From NCBI RefSeq assembly GCF_000154725.1, contig NZ_DS544873.1, positions 4,747,085 to 4,811,084 of the forward strand: a stretch of 64,000 nucleotides of DNA, given 5' to 3'. Under the pieces are notes generated by a model. The model worked only from the letters and a program-made list of their open reading frames with translations. It was not told the DNA's origin and did not search any database. This DNA comes from Kordia algicida OT-1. Lineage in GTDB: Bacteria; Bacteroidota; Bacteroidia; Flavobacteriales; Flavobacteriaceae. Numbering within the stretch: position 1 is the stretch's first letter; each line of letters begins with the position of its first letter. The translations under genes and the position numbers were made by a program. This document shows, piece after piece, positions 1 through 8,341 of the stretch.

Positions 1-3000
1 TGGTAAAAATAGAGTCCGAACCAATTTAAACGATCGTAGGATTGGTAGTGGTATTCTTTGTCTATAGTTTCGTAAGCATTGAATCTTGTTGTTCCAAAAC
101 TTCGGTTGGCGTTGATGTTGATGTAACTGTAATATTGTGGTCTGTTGAATGGAGAAAATTGCCAATTGTGTTCTCTGAATTCATCCAAAGACGCATCGTA
201 CATGCTCGAAAGCATTTCTGCGGCTACTTTTTCGCCTTTTGGACCTTTGATGCGGAAACTCCAAGTTTCTTCTTGTGCAGGTTTTAGTTTGTCTCTAAAC
301 GTGAGTGTTTCAATAGTTAATTGCGATGGCGGATAACTTACCACAACCGGAATTTGTTGCTCAATGAAACTGTTAAAAATTGTGGTAGTACAGTGAATTT
401 TAAAACCACCTTCATCTTCTTTGTTTACAGGAATTCGGATGACTTTTTTCCCATTTTCTGTAGAAACCAAGTAAGATGCTATAAGGCGTTTGTTTTTTTC
501 AACATCAACGGTTACTTGTAGGTTTTTGACGCCTGATAGAATGGTCAATACCACTTCTTCGTTTGGTAGATATTTATCTTTGTCAGTTAAAATTTCTACG
601 AGTTTGTTGTCAGTTGTAGTTTTATCTTTTTTATCAAAAACAGTGGTAAATGCTATGTCTTTGATTTCATAACCGTTTTCGTCGGTTGTGGTAAGTTCGA
701 CAATGTACTTTCCGGATTCCCAACGTTTTATTTTTCCCAGAGACATTTCTGCGGAAGCGCCAGTATTAAAAGACTCACTAAAGACATTTTTGCCTTTTTT
801 CCAAAATTTATAATCTTGTTCTTCTTTAGTATACGCTTCGTGCGGAAACAGTTCTTTAAAATCTTTTTCGGAGATAGACGTATAATCGGGAACAGGAATC
901 TGACGTTTGCGCAATACACGATCGGGCGCTTGTAGTTTGTGAATGGTAATGGTTCCTTTGGCAGGAACTTTTTCGCCATTTAAGTTTTTCGTGATAATTT
1001 TAAGTTGCTGATTTTTTTCGGAAACATCTAGTTTTTGAGGAACAACTACGCTTGCTTTTAGACTGTGATACCCAACACGTACAATGGTTGAGGTGCTTCG
1101 CGTTTCACCGTTGATATCTGTGATATCTGCCGAAATTTCATAGTCAAATACAGGTAATAATTTTTTATCTACACTAGCATCTGGAATGGCTTTAAAGGAA
1201 ATTTTAAAGTTTCCAGTAGCGTCTGTAGTCGTTTCTCCGTTGGTAATTTGTTGCGATTTTGTATTGATATACGGTCTTCTCCAATATACCCAACTTGGAT
1301 AACGCGGCGTACGTTTTACAGAATAAATTACTTTGGCATCTGAGATTACACTTCCAGCAAAAGCTTTAGCGTTTCCTTTGGTAATTACGCTGTCGTTGAT
1401 GGCAAATGTTTCAGAAATTGGTAAGAATTCTGCTGAAAATTTTGGGCGTTTGTATTCTTCCACAGAAAAGTTTGTACTTCCTAAATTTCGCCCAGTTTGT
1501 CGGATGGTAATTGAGTAATTTCCTGTGAGTCCGTTATTTGGTAAAACAAATTCTCCTTTTATGGAACCGTATTCATTTGTTGTAAGTGTGATTGTTTTTA
1601 CTTCTTGATAGTTGGCATCTCGTAAAAATACGTCTACTTTTTCGTTAGTGAGAATTGTAGAAGTTGTTCCATCTCTGCGCAATAGAATTCCTTTGAAATG
1701 TACAATTTGTGCAGGTCTGTAAATACTTCTGTCAGTGAACAAAAAGCCAACATTGATAGGTTTATCTTCGCCAAAACTACGATTGGATATGTAGAAGTTG
1801 CCAAAATGTGCGGTGTCTTTTTTTGTGGCAATGGTAACATTGATATCGCTCATACGATAACTACGCTCACTTTCTAGCGTGATGCTTCCCGTATTGTCTG
1901 TAGTAAGTGTTTTGCTTCTGGATTTTCTTTCGTAACCAAGGTCGTAATCTATATGCACATTTTGATTCACAATTGGTGTTCCGTCAGTTCGGTTGACTAC
2001 TTGAAAGATGTAATGCGAAGGTGTTTTTTTGTGAATGAGTGCAAAATCAGTCACTTGAATCACATCAACAGCAAGAAAATCATTGTTTATTTTATCGTCT
2101 AATGAAGCGGTAATGATGTAAAAGCCGTTTTCCAGTGGCGGTGCTGCAATTTCCGTTCTATGAAATTGATAATCGTTTTCGGTAGGTAAAGTAGCATTCC
2201 AAACCTTGGCTTTTGGTAATTTGTTCAACATCGCTGTGCGTTGGTCTTTATCGTACAACTTTTCGTATTGTTCTTTTTGTTTATATGTTAGTTTATACGC
2301 CGTAAAATGTAGTTTTTCTACGTTTCTGTAGCGAATAGAAAGCAACGAATGTTTGCCAACTGGAATGACTTCTTCCGTGGTGATTTCAATGGTTTTCTTT
2401 GTGATTTCAATTTTAATGTTTTTCGCTTGTTTGGCAGCAAAACTGTTTGGATATTTTGAAATGACCATGTCGCAATATGCAATTGCTTTTTGGTAATGCC
2501 ATTGGTATTTTTCTTCTTTATTAGCTTCATATTTTGCACCTAAAAATCGATGCTCTGAAGCCGATTCTACATAGTACATTGCTGTGTACGGATGCGAAAT
2601 ATGTGTAGTTGCCTCATTTTGATATGCCTGAATTAGTTTCTTTTTGACATCATCAAAAGTGGCTTTTTGTGCTACGTATTCTAAACGTTTGATGTTGATG
2701 TCGATTAGTGCTTCTGGCGAACGATCTTTAAGGTGAAAACGCACCAAATCTTGATAGAGTTTCAGTGCTTTAAATTGAAGCGAAAACGGATCGTTGCTTG
2801 TTAGTTTTAAGTTGACAAAAAGTTCAGCATTACATAAATATTCATCATTGTCTATTTCAAATGTATCTGCAGGTCTGTTGATGGAATTTTCAGGCGATTT
2901 GTAAAAGTCTAATGCGGCATGCGCTAAAAAGTCATAAACTGTTGGGCGAAACTTTTTAGAATTTTTTTCTGTAATAAGAATGGCATCAAATTTACTTAAA

Positions 3001-3500
3001 TCGAGTTTTTGTAATTGTGTGCTGTTTTCAAGAGAAGCATCAAAATAAAAAGAAACTTCCTTGAATAAGGTTTCCAAATCCCACGTTCTAAAATCGTTGG
3101 TGTCAACTTTTTGAGCAGTTTCTGTTCGATTGTAAAATTTATAGCGATTGTTTTTAAAATATTGCCAATATAAATTCGCTAAAATACTTTGTAAGATGTT
3201 TTTTGAAGGTGCTTTTTGTACTTTTATTTCCGCTTTTAAATCTTTTATGATTGTTAATTGTGCATCTTCTTCTAGTGCAAGTTGATATTTTGCCTTGTGC
3301 AAAAATGCTTTGATAATTTGCGGATTGTTCTGATCGGTTTTCGCAAGTTTATAAATCTCGGTAACTTTTTTAAAAGCAGACTTAGTTAGTCCTTGTTTTT
3401 CAAGCTTTTCGAGTTGTTTCCAAAGATCTGTATAATTATCTTGAGCATTTGAAAATTGGCTAAATAATACGATCATAAATATAGTGAGGATGTTTTTCAT
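1..3500 (-). CDS. Alpha-2-macroglobulin family protein, N-terminal part (partial, runs off the left edge)
   Basis: The reading frame is open from an ATG at 3500 to the left edge, giving about 1166 residues, so the C-terminal part is missing. It begins with a signal peptide (MKNILTIFMIVLFSQFSNAQ) followed by a helical region of about 350 residues and then repeated beta-rich macroglobulin-like domains. The motif FTDRSIYRPAQIVHFKG around residue 580 is the typical MG2 signature of bacterial A2M (YfaS-like) proteins. Family members are large periplasmic or surface proteins that trap proteases, or may help with export of surface proteins in Bacteroidota. A thioester motif, if present, would lie beyond the window. 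The family assignment is firm; the role is inferred. Confidence 0.85.
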   Translation of the reverse strand, partial: MKNILTIFMIVLFSQFSNAQDNYTDLWKQLEKLEKQGLTKSAFKKVTEIYKLAKTDQNNPQIIKAFLHKAKYQLALEEDAQLTIIKDLKAEIKVQKAPSKNILQSILANLYWQYFKNNRYKFYNRTETAQKVDTNDFRTWDLETLFKEVSFYFDASLENSTQLQKLDLSKFDAILITEKNSKKFRPTVYDFLAHAALDFYKSPENSINRPADTFEIDNDEYLCNAELFVNLKLTSNDPFSLQFKALKLYQDLVRFHLKDRSPEALIDINIKRLEYVAQKATFDDVKKKLIQAYQNEATTHISHPYTAMYYVESASEHRFLGAKYEANKEEKYQWHYQKAIAYCDMVISKYPNSFAAKQAKNIKIEITKKTIEITTEEVIPVGKHSLLSIRYRNVEKLHFTAYKLTYKQKEQYEKLYDKDQRTAMLNKLPKAKVWNATLPTENDYQFHRTEIAAPPLENGFYIITASLDDKINNDFLAVDVIQVTDFALIHKKTPSHYIFQVVNRTDGTPIVNQNVHIDYDLGYERKSRSKTLTTDNTGSITLESERSYRMSDINVTIATKKDTAHFGNFYISNRSFGEDKPINVGFLFTDRSIYRPAQIVHFKGILLRRDGTTSTILTNEKVDVFLRDANYQEVKTITLTTNEYGSIKGEFVLPNNGLTGNYSITIRQTGRNLGSTNFSVEEYKRPKFSAEFLPISETFAINDSVITKGNAKAFAGSVISDAKVIYSVKRTPRYPSWVYWRRPYINTKSQQITNGETTTDATGNFKISFKAIPDASVDKKLLPVFDYEISADITDINGETRSTSTIVRVGYHSLKASVVVPQKLDVSEKNQQLKIITKNLNGEKVPAKGTITIHKLQAPDRVLRKRQIPVPDYTSISEKDFKELFPHEAYTKEEQDYKFWKKGKNVFSESFNTGASAEMSLGKIKRWESGKYIVELTTTDENGYEIKDIAFTTVFDKKDKTTTDNKLVEILTDKDKYLPNEEVVLTILSGVKNLQVTVDVEKNKRLIASYLVSTENGKKVIRIPVNKEDEGGFKIHCTTTIFNSFIEQQIPVVVSYPPSQLTIETLTFRDKLKPAQEETWSFRIKGPKGEKVAAEMLSSMYDASLDEFREHNWQFSPFNRPQYYSYININANRSFGTTRFNAYETIDKEYHYQSYDRLNWFGLYFY

Positions 3501-3692
3501 TCGGTTTAAAATTTTATCACAGTGTAACAGCTTCTTTTTCGTTGCACACGAATCATTTAGTATAAAACTAAAAAATAAACTTTTACGTATGTAAAGTAAG
3601 GATTTTATAAGAAATACGGTTTATCTCTGCATTATTATTTGTGAATTAGCAAAGAGTATTCCAAAGTAATATGCTTAATACAGATGAAATAC

Positions 3693-3700
3693 TATCTTTG
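3693..3700 (+). promoter_or_regulatory. -7 promoter box (TATCTTTG)
   Basis: The octamer matches the Bacteroidota TAnnTTTG -7 element. Transcription would start near 3705, after the first possible start codon at 3703. This favours translation of the TPR protein from the ATG at 3739. Confidence 0.55.
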
Positions 3701-3738
3701 GAATGATAACTGCATATGTTATTGAAAATAGAAAACGA

Positions 3739-4692
3739 ATGAAATATTATTTTTTGGTCTTTTTGTGCCTTCCGATGTTGTTATTTAGTCAAGCAACTAA
3801 AGAAAATATTGAACAATTATTTGAACAAAAACAGTATAGCAAAGCAGAAGATATTTTGAAAACTGCTGTAAAAAATTCTCCAAATGATCCTGTACTTATT
3901 GAACTTTTGGGCGATTCGTACGGATATCAGAAAAAATGGGATGAAGCTATTGAAATCTACGAACGTCTGGTAGAAATGGACGATCATAATGCAAATTATC
4001 ATTATAAATATGGTGGTGCCATGGGTATGAAAGCACTGATTGTAAATAAGTTCAGAGCTTTAGGACTTATTGGTGATATTAAACGTTCTTTTAATCGTGC
4101 CGCAGAACTCGATCCGAATCATATTGATGTGCGTTGGGCAATGGTAGAATTGTATATGCAGTTGCCTAGACTTTTGGGTGGAAGCGTGAAGAAATCGATG
4201 AAATATGCCAATGAACTTGAAAATCTTTCTAAGGTTGATGGCTATTTGGCAAAAGGATATATTTATGAATATGATGATGAACCAGAGTTGGCAGAGAAGT
4301 TCTACAAAAAAGCGATTGAAGTTGGCGGTTCGTTGACGTGTTATGACAAATTGACAAAGTTGTACGAAAAGCAAGATCAGCCATTGAAAGCGATTGCTAA
4401 TATTGAAAAGTCACACAAAAAGCATCAGCGAAATGCAATGCATTATCAAATAGGAAAGGTTGCTGCCGATTATAATATACAGTTAGATAAAGGCGAGAAG
4501 TGTTTGTATTTGTACATCACGCATTACACGTCAAAAGATGGTGTTCCGTTATCGTGGGCATATTACCGTTTGGCACAAATTTTTAAACACAAAGGCAACA
4601 AGCAAAAAGCTTTGGAATGGATTGATAAAGCGTTGGCAGAAAAAGAATTGAAACCTTTTAAGGAATATAAAGAAGTGATTTTAGAGATGTAA
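3739..4692 (+). CDS. Exported tetratricopeptide repeat protein
   Basis: This is a 317-residue protein with a signal peptide (MKYYFLVFLCLPMLLFSQ) and TPR-type helical pairs along its length, for example the blocks around AEDILKTAVKNSPNDPVLIE and WDEAIEIYERLVEMDDHNAN. TPR proteins are protein-interaction scaffolds; this one should act in the periplasm. The frame is open upstream to 3703, but the -7 box at 3693-3700 and the position of the signal peptide favour the ATG at 3739. It stands alone between a divergent A2M-like gene and an outer-membrane barrel gene. The partner is unknown. Confidence 0.8.
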   Translation: MKYYFLVFLCLPMLLFSQATKENIEQLFEQKQYSKAEDILKTAVKNSPNDPVLIELLGDSYGYQKKWDEAIEIYERLVEMDDHNANYHYKYGGAMGMKALIVNKFRALGLIGDIKRSFNRAAELDPNHIDVRWAMVELYMQLPRLLGGSVKKSMKYANELENLSKVDGYLAKGYIYEYDDEPELAEKFYKKAIEVGGSLTCYDKLTKLYEKQDQPLKAIANIEKSHKKHQRNAMHYQIGKVAADYNIQLDKGEKCLYLYITHYTSKDGVPLSWAYYRLAQIFKHKGNKQKALEWIDKALAEKELKPFKEYKEVILEM

Positions 4693-4695
4693 GTA

Positions 4696-4797
4696 TTACT
4701 CAAACATCGTAACAACGCGTGTAAGTGCTGCAGAAGTTTCCGCAATTTTTAATCGATTAACCATTCGGTAGTTTTTGCATTCTCGATTGTAACTTAT
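4696..4797 (-). pseudogene. Possible gene remnant (C-terminal fragment of an unknown protein)
   Basis: On the minus strand an open stretch of about 33 codons ends in TAA at 4696-4698 and reads like real protein (NRECKNYRMVNRLKIAETS...). It has no proper start, and a stop codon lies just upstream. It may be the tail of a decayed gene. The product is not recognised, and chance cannot be excluded. Confidence 0.2.
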
Positions 4798-4917
4798 TTA
4801 ATATGAGTTTGTTGTGAAATATAATTGGTCATTTTTGAAAAATCTAAAAAAACGACAGAGGTATAGTTTAAGTTAACTAAATCTTTGAATGAGTTAAAAC
4901 CACTAAATTCAAAAATA

Positions 4918-4925
4918 TATATTTG
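4918..4925 (+). promoter_or_regulatory. -7 promoter box (TATATTTG)
   Basis: An exact TAnnTTTG match lies 30 bases before the GTG start of the outer-membrane protein at 4955, which is a normal promoter distance. Confidence 0.55.
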
Positions 4926-4954
4926 CTCTTTTAAATATAAATATCTTCAATACT

Positions 4955-6130
4955 GTGATAACGCTACGCAACCTTAAAAAAATAAAGCATACCTTCATTT
5001 TTTTATTAATACTATTCGGATTTTCTACTTCAGTAAATGCTCAAACTTTTGATAAACTTAAAGAAATATTTACGTTTTATCCAAATAAAAAAGCGGTAGA
5101 AAGAGATTCAACGATTTACAAGCAAAAGTTTATTGTAGCGCCCGTTTTTTCATATTCTCCAGAAACGAATTTCTCTTTTGGTACAGGAGCCAAATACCTT
5201 TTCAAATTTAACGGAAGTGGTGAAGAAACAAGAGTTTCAAATATGCCAATGTCCATTCAATATACGCTGAACAATCAATTTTTCGTGTATTCAGGTTTTG
5301 AGGTATTTACCAACCAAGAAAAATGGGTAATTGAAGGAAATCTACTATTTCAAAATTATCCGAGGTTATATTACGGTATTGGAAAAGACACGCCCGATAG
5401 TGCAGAAGAACAGTATGACTATAATCAATTTCTTTTAGAGCCTATTTTTCTAAAGCGAATGTTTCATAGATACTTGTTTGTTGGAGCAGGATTTAGACTC
5501 AATCATATTTATAATACAGATTTTGAGGCTGATGGACTCATTGATAGAAACAGACCAGATGGATTCAATGGTTCTACGTCAGTTGGTGCTGAGGTTGCGA
5601 TGTTATTTGACAGTAGAAGCAACATACTAAACGCTCAAGATGGTTGGTATTTTGAATTCACACACGGTGAATATTTTAAAGCATTGGGCGGAACTCATAA
5701 ATTTAATCTCACACGATTTGATTTAAGACACTATTTAGACGTATCTAAAAAAAATAACGATATTCTCGCATTTCATGTGGTGGGACAATTTTCACGTGGG
5801 AATCTACCATTTTCAGAATATGCCTTTTTTGGAAGTAGTGAGATTATGCGTGGATATCAAGAAGGCCGTTTTGTAGAACGTGATTTGCTCGCGACTCAAG
5901 TAGAATATCGTAAAAACTTCAAAAATTCTCGTTGGGGAATGGTAGGATTTGTAGGAACAGGCGACGTTTACAACGATGTAAAAAGCTTTCAGTTTAAAAC
6001 CTTAAAACCTAATTATGGTTTGGGCGCACGATTTATGATTGATAAATCTGAAAACTTAAATCTTAGACTCGATTGGGGATTTGGAAAAAATACCAACAAT
6101 TTTTATTTTACAATTGCTGAGTCGTTTTAA
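4955..6130 (+). CDS. Omp85/BamA-like outer-membrane beta-barrel protein
   Basis: This is a 391-residue protein starting at GTG; no ATG is available near the signal peptide, which ends at SVNAQ near residue 30. The rest is dominated by alternating polar and aromatic beta strands, including the FFGSSEIMRGYQEGRF segment that resembles the surface-antigen (D15) barrel of the Omp85 superfamily. The chain ends in phenylalanine, as expected of a BAM substrate. No POTRA domains are present, so it is a short barrel-only member. Such proteins are common in Bacteroidota, and their cargo is unknown. It has its own -7 box and is monocistronic. Confidence 0.75.
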   Translation: MITLRNLKKIKHTFIFLLILFGFSTSVNAQTFDKLKEIFTFYPNKKAVERDSTIYKQKFIVAPVFSYSPETNFSFGTGAKYLFKFNGSGEETRVSNMPMSIQYTLNNQFFVYSGFEVFTNQEKWVIEGNLLFQNYPRLYYGIGKDTPDSAEEQYDYNQFLLEPIFLKRMFHRYLFVGAGFRLNHIYNTDFEADGLIDRNRPDGFNGSTSVGAEVAMLFDSRSNILNAQDGWYFEFTHGEYFKALGGTHKFNLTRFDLRHYLDVSKKNNDILAFHVVGQFSRGNLPFSEYAFFGSSEIMRGYQEGRFVERDLLATQVEYRKNFKNSRWGMVGFVGTGDVYNDVKSFQFKTLKPNYGLGARFMIDKSENLNLRLDWGFGKNTNNFYFTIAESF

Positions 6131-6190
6131 CGGAAAAAATATTATTGCTGAATTTAAGATTGATACATAGATTAAGAAACAACTGAAATT

Positions 6191-6709
6191 TTATTTATAT
6201 AAGATTTTCTCAACAGTTAATTGGTCTGAAAATCCACTCAATAAACCCCAATTGGAACTAATAGGCTTTATAAAATCCCACTCAGGATCAATTCCCATAG
6301 CATCTTTTTCATCTCCTTGTACAATTACTTCATTATTTTTATAAATGAAATCAAGGCGATAATTATTTTGTGGAATGATGATTCTACCACTTTCAGACGT
6401 TTCAACAATAGCATTTCGAAGTTCAATATCATTTAAGAAAATACGATTCAATCTAAGATATGCTAGAATTTTTTGGCGAATTTCTAGTTTCGATTCTTTA
6501 CAAACTATCTTAATTTGAGTTGTATTTAAATTGTCAATTTGAGTACTCCAACCATCAAAATCTTCAGCACGTTCTATTGTCGGATTTTCAGAAACTATCG
6601 GAGTTTCTACAGCAGTAGAATTCGTATTGGAAGTTGTTGTTTTAGTAGCACAACAAGAATTAAAAATCAATACAAATATCAAAAATAATGACACAGAAGT
6701 GGTTTTCAT
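6191..6709 (-). CDS. Small lipoprotein of unknown function
   Basis: The 172-residue product starts best at the ATG at 6709, which places a lipoprotein signal (MKTTSVSLFLIFVLIFNSCC) at the N terminus with the lipidated cysteine near residue 19. The frame is open to 6760, but those extra residues would bury the signal. After a Ser/Thr/Asn-rich linker comes a compact alpha/beta domain of about 130 residues that I do not recognise. It lies downstream of the terminator of the tRNA-like cassette and so is probably transcribed independently. Confidence 0.65.
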   Translation of the reverse strand: MKTTSVSLFLIFVLIFNSCCATKTTTSNTNSTAVETPIVSENPTIERAEDFDGWSTQIDNLNTTQIKIVCKESKLEIRQKILAYLRLNRIFLNDIELRNAIVETSESGRIIIPQNNYRLDFIYKNNEVIVQGDEKDAMGIDPEWDFIKPISSNWGLLSGFSDQLTVEKILYK

Positions 6710-6771
6710 AAACTTAATTTTAAGAAACTTCAAGATATAGAAGGAATTTTTAAAACACAAATCGGGACTTT

Positions 6772-6809
6772 AAAAAAAGAAACACAGCTACATTTCGTAA
6801 CCGTGCTTC
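6772..6809 (-). terminator. Strong intrinsic terminator after the tRNA-like pair
   Basis: On the minus strand, GAAGCACGGTTAC pairs with GTAGCTGTGTTTC over 13 positions (three G-U pairs) around the loop GAAAT, followed directly by seven T. It begins 7 bases after the acceptor stem of the second tRNA-like gene and defines the 3' end of the cassette. Confidence 0.85.
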
Positions 6810-6816
6810 GTTTTGG

Positions 6817-6888
6817 TCTGATAGTAGGGCTCGAACCTACGTCCATCCGGTAATCGAGCCGGACGCTCTACCACTGAGCTATATCAGA
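6817..6888 (-). tRNA. tRNA-like gene 2 with an 8-nt anticodon loop (apparent CGA)
   Basis: The 72-nt unit folds as a full cloverleaf: acceptor TCTGATA/TATCAGA, D-arm GCTC-AGTGGTA-GAGC, anticodon stem TCCGG/CCGGA, a 5-nt variable loop, and T-arm GTAGG-TTCGAGC-CCTAC. The anticodon loop is CTCGATTA, 8 nt instead of 7. Read directly after U33 the triplet is CGA (Ser-like), but the short variable loop excludes a normal tRNA-Ser and position 37 would be a pyrimidine. As a four-base anticodon it would be CGAU. CCA is not encoded in the normal place, although CCA follows the acceptor stem directly without a discriminator base. Only 3 nt separate it from tRNA-like gene 1. Confidence 0.8.
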
Positions 6889-6892
6889 CATA

Positions 6893-6964
6893 TATAGGTG
6901 CAGGGCTCGAACCTGCGTCCAATCGGAGTGAGAGCCGACCGTTCTACCACTGAACTAACCTATA
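6893..6964 (-). tRNA. tRNA-like gene 1 with an 8-nt anticodon loop (apparent CTC), overlapping the upstream CDS
   Basis: The cloverleaf is complete: acceptor TATAGGT/ACCTATA, D-arm GTTC-AGTGGTA-GAAC, anticodon stem GTCGG/CCGAT, variable loop TGGAC, and T-arm GCAGG-TTCGAGC-CCTGC. The anticodon loop CTCTCACT has 8 nt. The triplet after U33 is CTC (Glu-like), or CUCA if read as four bases. CCA is not encoded. Its first 21 nt are also the last six codons and TAG stop of the 465-residue protein gene, the stop being supplied by the D-arm. It closely resembles tRNA-like gene 2 in the D-arm, variable loop and T-arm, so the two are probably duplicates that have diverged in acceptor and anticodon arms. 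Confidence 0.8.
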
Positions 6965-8341
6965 TTTTTTACCTGAAAAGTATTTATGCTTTTTTAGTAC
7001 TGTTGCCAAATACGGATTTGAAATAGTTACGCCATGTACAAGTTCGGGAGTTGGTTTAAATTTTGCAACACGCTGAACTCTTGGCGCAATCCATCCAGAT
7101 TTTGTTGGATTTATATTTGCTCGTTTACAATGCCATTCAACTAATTTTTTAGTACACTTTTCTTTTCCTTGAAACACTTCCCAAGGCAATGGAATTTTAT
7201 TCCAAACTTCGGTATTCGGATCCAATTGTCCACCACTTGAATAATGCCAAGCAACAACATCGCCTGCCATTAATCGTAGTACTTTTCCAAAACAAATTTC
7301 ATCCAAAATATACTCCATTCCTAAAGCATAAATAATATTCATCCAATTGTCTCTTGCTTTATTCCAAGCACCAGCCGTATTGTTCCAAGTTGTTGAATCG
7401 TTTCCTCTTTGTACCACCATAGTTTCACGATTGAAATCATTTTTGTTCCAGATTTCTGCTAAGAATTCCGCAATTTCTTGCAAAGTTCCTGTCCATTTTC
7501 CTAGTAATTTTCCTTTCTGTTCATCAGAGAGTTTTGTAATTACTTTTTGACCAGAATAGATATGTGCAATTGCCCACCAATTTGCTGAATTTGCTTTACA
7601 ACGATTTAATAACATTTCTGAAATTTCATCAAAAGCGCGCTCTTGACTTGTATTGGTAAATACACTTCGTAAGTTACATCTTGTGTTGTAATAGGCAATA
7701 AAACATGCCGAATTATAATCTTTTTGAAATTCAGAAAATTCAATTTTGTGTGACAAACCGTGTTTTCCTATTTTTTGGAATTCAATCTTTTTTATTTCAC
7801 GATGTAATTTTGTCAACTTCTTTTCGAGTCGCTTCAACAAACGCCATTTTTTATTATAATTACGTTTGCTAAGATCTAAACCTTTTTCTTTTCGTTGTAA
7901 TTTATTTAATCGATCTGATAGAAAATTATTAGCACCAACTTCCTTAAAAATGATTGGAGAAACTGCTGCGATAAACTCCTTAATTGCATCAATATTATTA
8001 TAATCAATAGATTCATTAGGAGTAAGTTTAAAGATTTCGATCGTTTTTTTAACCTGCTTTTCTGCACCAACAGCAGTTGCAAATTCTTGCATCATGGACG
8101 TGTAACCCAAAAAAGTATTTTTCAGTGAACCTTTGGCAGCTTTTTCTAAAATTCTCTTTTCTTCAAAAGAAAGACGTTCTCCCAATAACTCAAGAATCAT
8201 TTCTGCAACATCTTCTGGACGCTTGCGTTGTTGTAAAGTTCTGTGTAATTCTTTTAAGGTTATCATCTTTTTGTTTTTTAAATCTTCAACAAACCTAAAA
8301 TGATACTGCGCATTCATTTTGCGTAGTTGTTTTTTTATCAT
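6944..8341 (-). CDS. Basic, Trp-rich protein of unknown family, linked to the tRNA-like pair
   Basis: I do not recognise this 465-residue protein. It is cytosolic (no signal or membrane segment). Residues 27-140 are helical; residues 144-190 form a very Lys/Arg-rich, probably coiled helix; residues 250-420 are rich in Trp, with the motif TTWNNTAGAWNKARDNW (318-334) and GDVVAWHYSSGGQLDP (360-375). The basic helix suggests RNA binding, which is inference. The stop codon lies inside tRNA-like gene 1, so mRNA and tRNA-like RNAs share a transcript. The start is uncertain: the ATG at 8341 directly abuts a terminator hairpin, whereas an ATG at 8266 (440 residues) sits 24 bases after a -7 box. No vWA MIDAS motif is visible, so it is not a typical Ro60/TROVE protein. 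Confidence 0.75.
   Translation of the reverse strand: MIKKQLRKMNAQYHFRFVEDLKNKKMITLKELHRTLQQRKRPEDVAEMILELLGERLSFEEKRILEKAAKGSLKNTFLGYTSMMQEFATAVGAEKQVKKTIEIFKLTPNESIDYNNIDAIKEFIAAVSPIIFKEVGANNFLSDRLNKLQRKEKGLDLSKRNYNKKWRLLKRLEKKLTKLHREIKKIEFQKIGKHGLSHKIEFSEFQKDYNSACFIAYYNTRCNLRSVFTNTSQERAFDEISEMLLNRCKANSANWWAIAHIYSGQKVITKLSDEQKGKLLGKWTGTLQEIAEFLAEIWNKNDFNRETMVVQRGNDSTTWNNTAGAWNKARDNWMNIIYALGMEYILDEICFGKVLRLMAGDVVAWHYSSGGQLDPNTEVWNKIPLPWEVFQGKEKCTKKLVEWHCKRANINPTKSGWIAPRVQRVAKFKPTPELVHGVTISNPYLATVLKKHKYFSGKKYRLVQW
8290..8297 (-). promoter_or_regulatory. Possible -7 box (TAGGTTTG) inside the 5' end of the cassette ORF
   Basis: On the minus strand this octamer matches TAnnTTTG exactly and lies 24 bases before the internal ATG at 8266. 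It would explain how the gene is transcribed although a terminator sits immediately upstream of the first ATG. The match may be chance. Confidence 0.35.

Noticed and set aside
6817-6964. Annotating the two tRNA-like genes as ordinary tRNA-Glu(CTC) and tRNA-Ser(CGA)
   Set aside because: Both anticodon loops have 8 nt, the Ser-like one lacks a long variable arm, and one has a pyrimidine after the triplet; the identity is therefore left open.
6893-6964. Selenocysteine tRNA (TCA occurs in the loop CTCTCACT)
   Set aside because: TCA is not at the anticodon position, and the long acceptor and variable arm of tRNA-Sec are absent.
6944-8341. Ro60/TROVE protein with Y-RNA-like tRNA mimics
   Set aside because: The tRNA-like neighbours made this attractive, but no MIDAS motif (DxSxS) or recognisable TROVE repeats are visible; the tRNA elements are complete cloverleaves, unlike Y RNAs.
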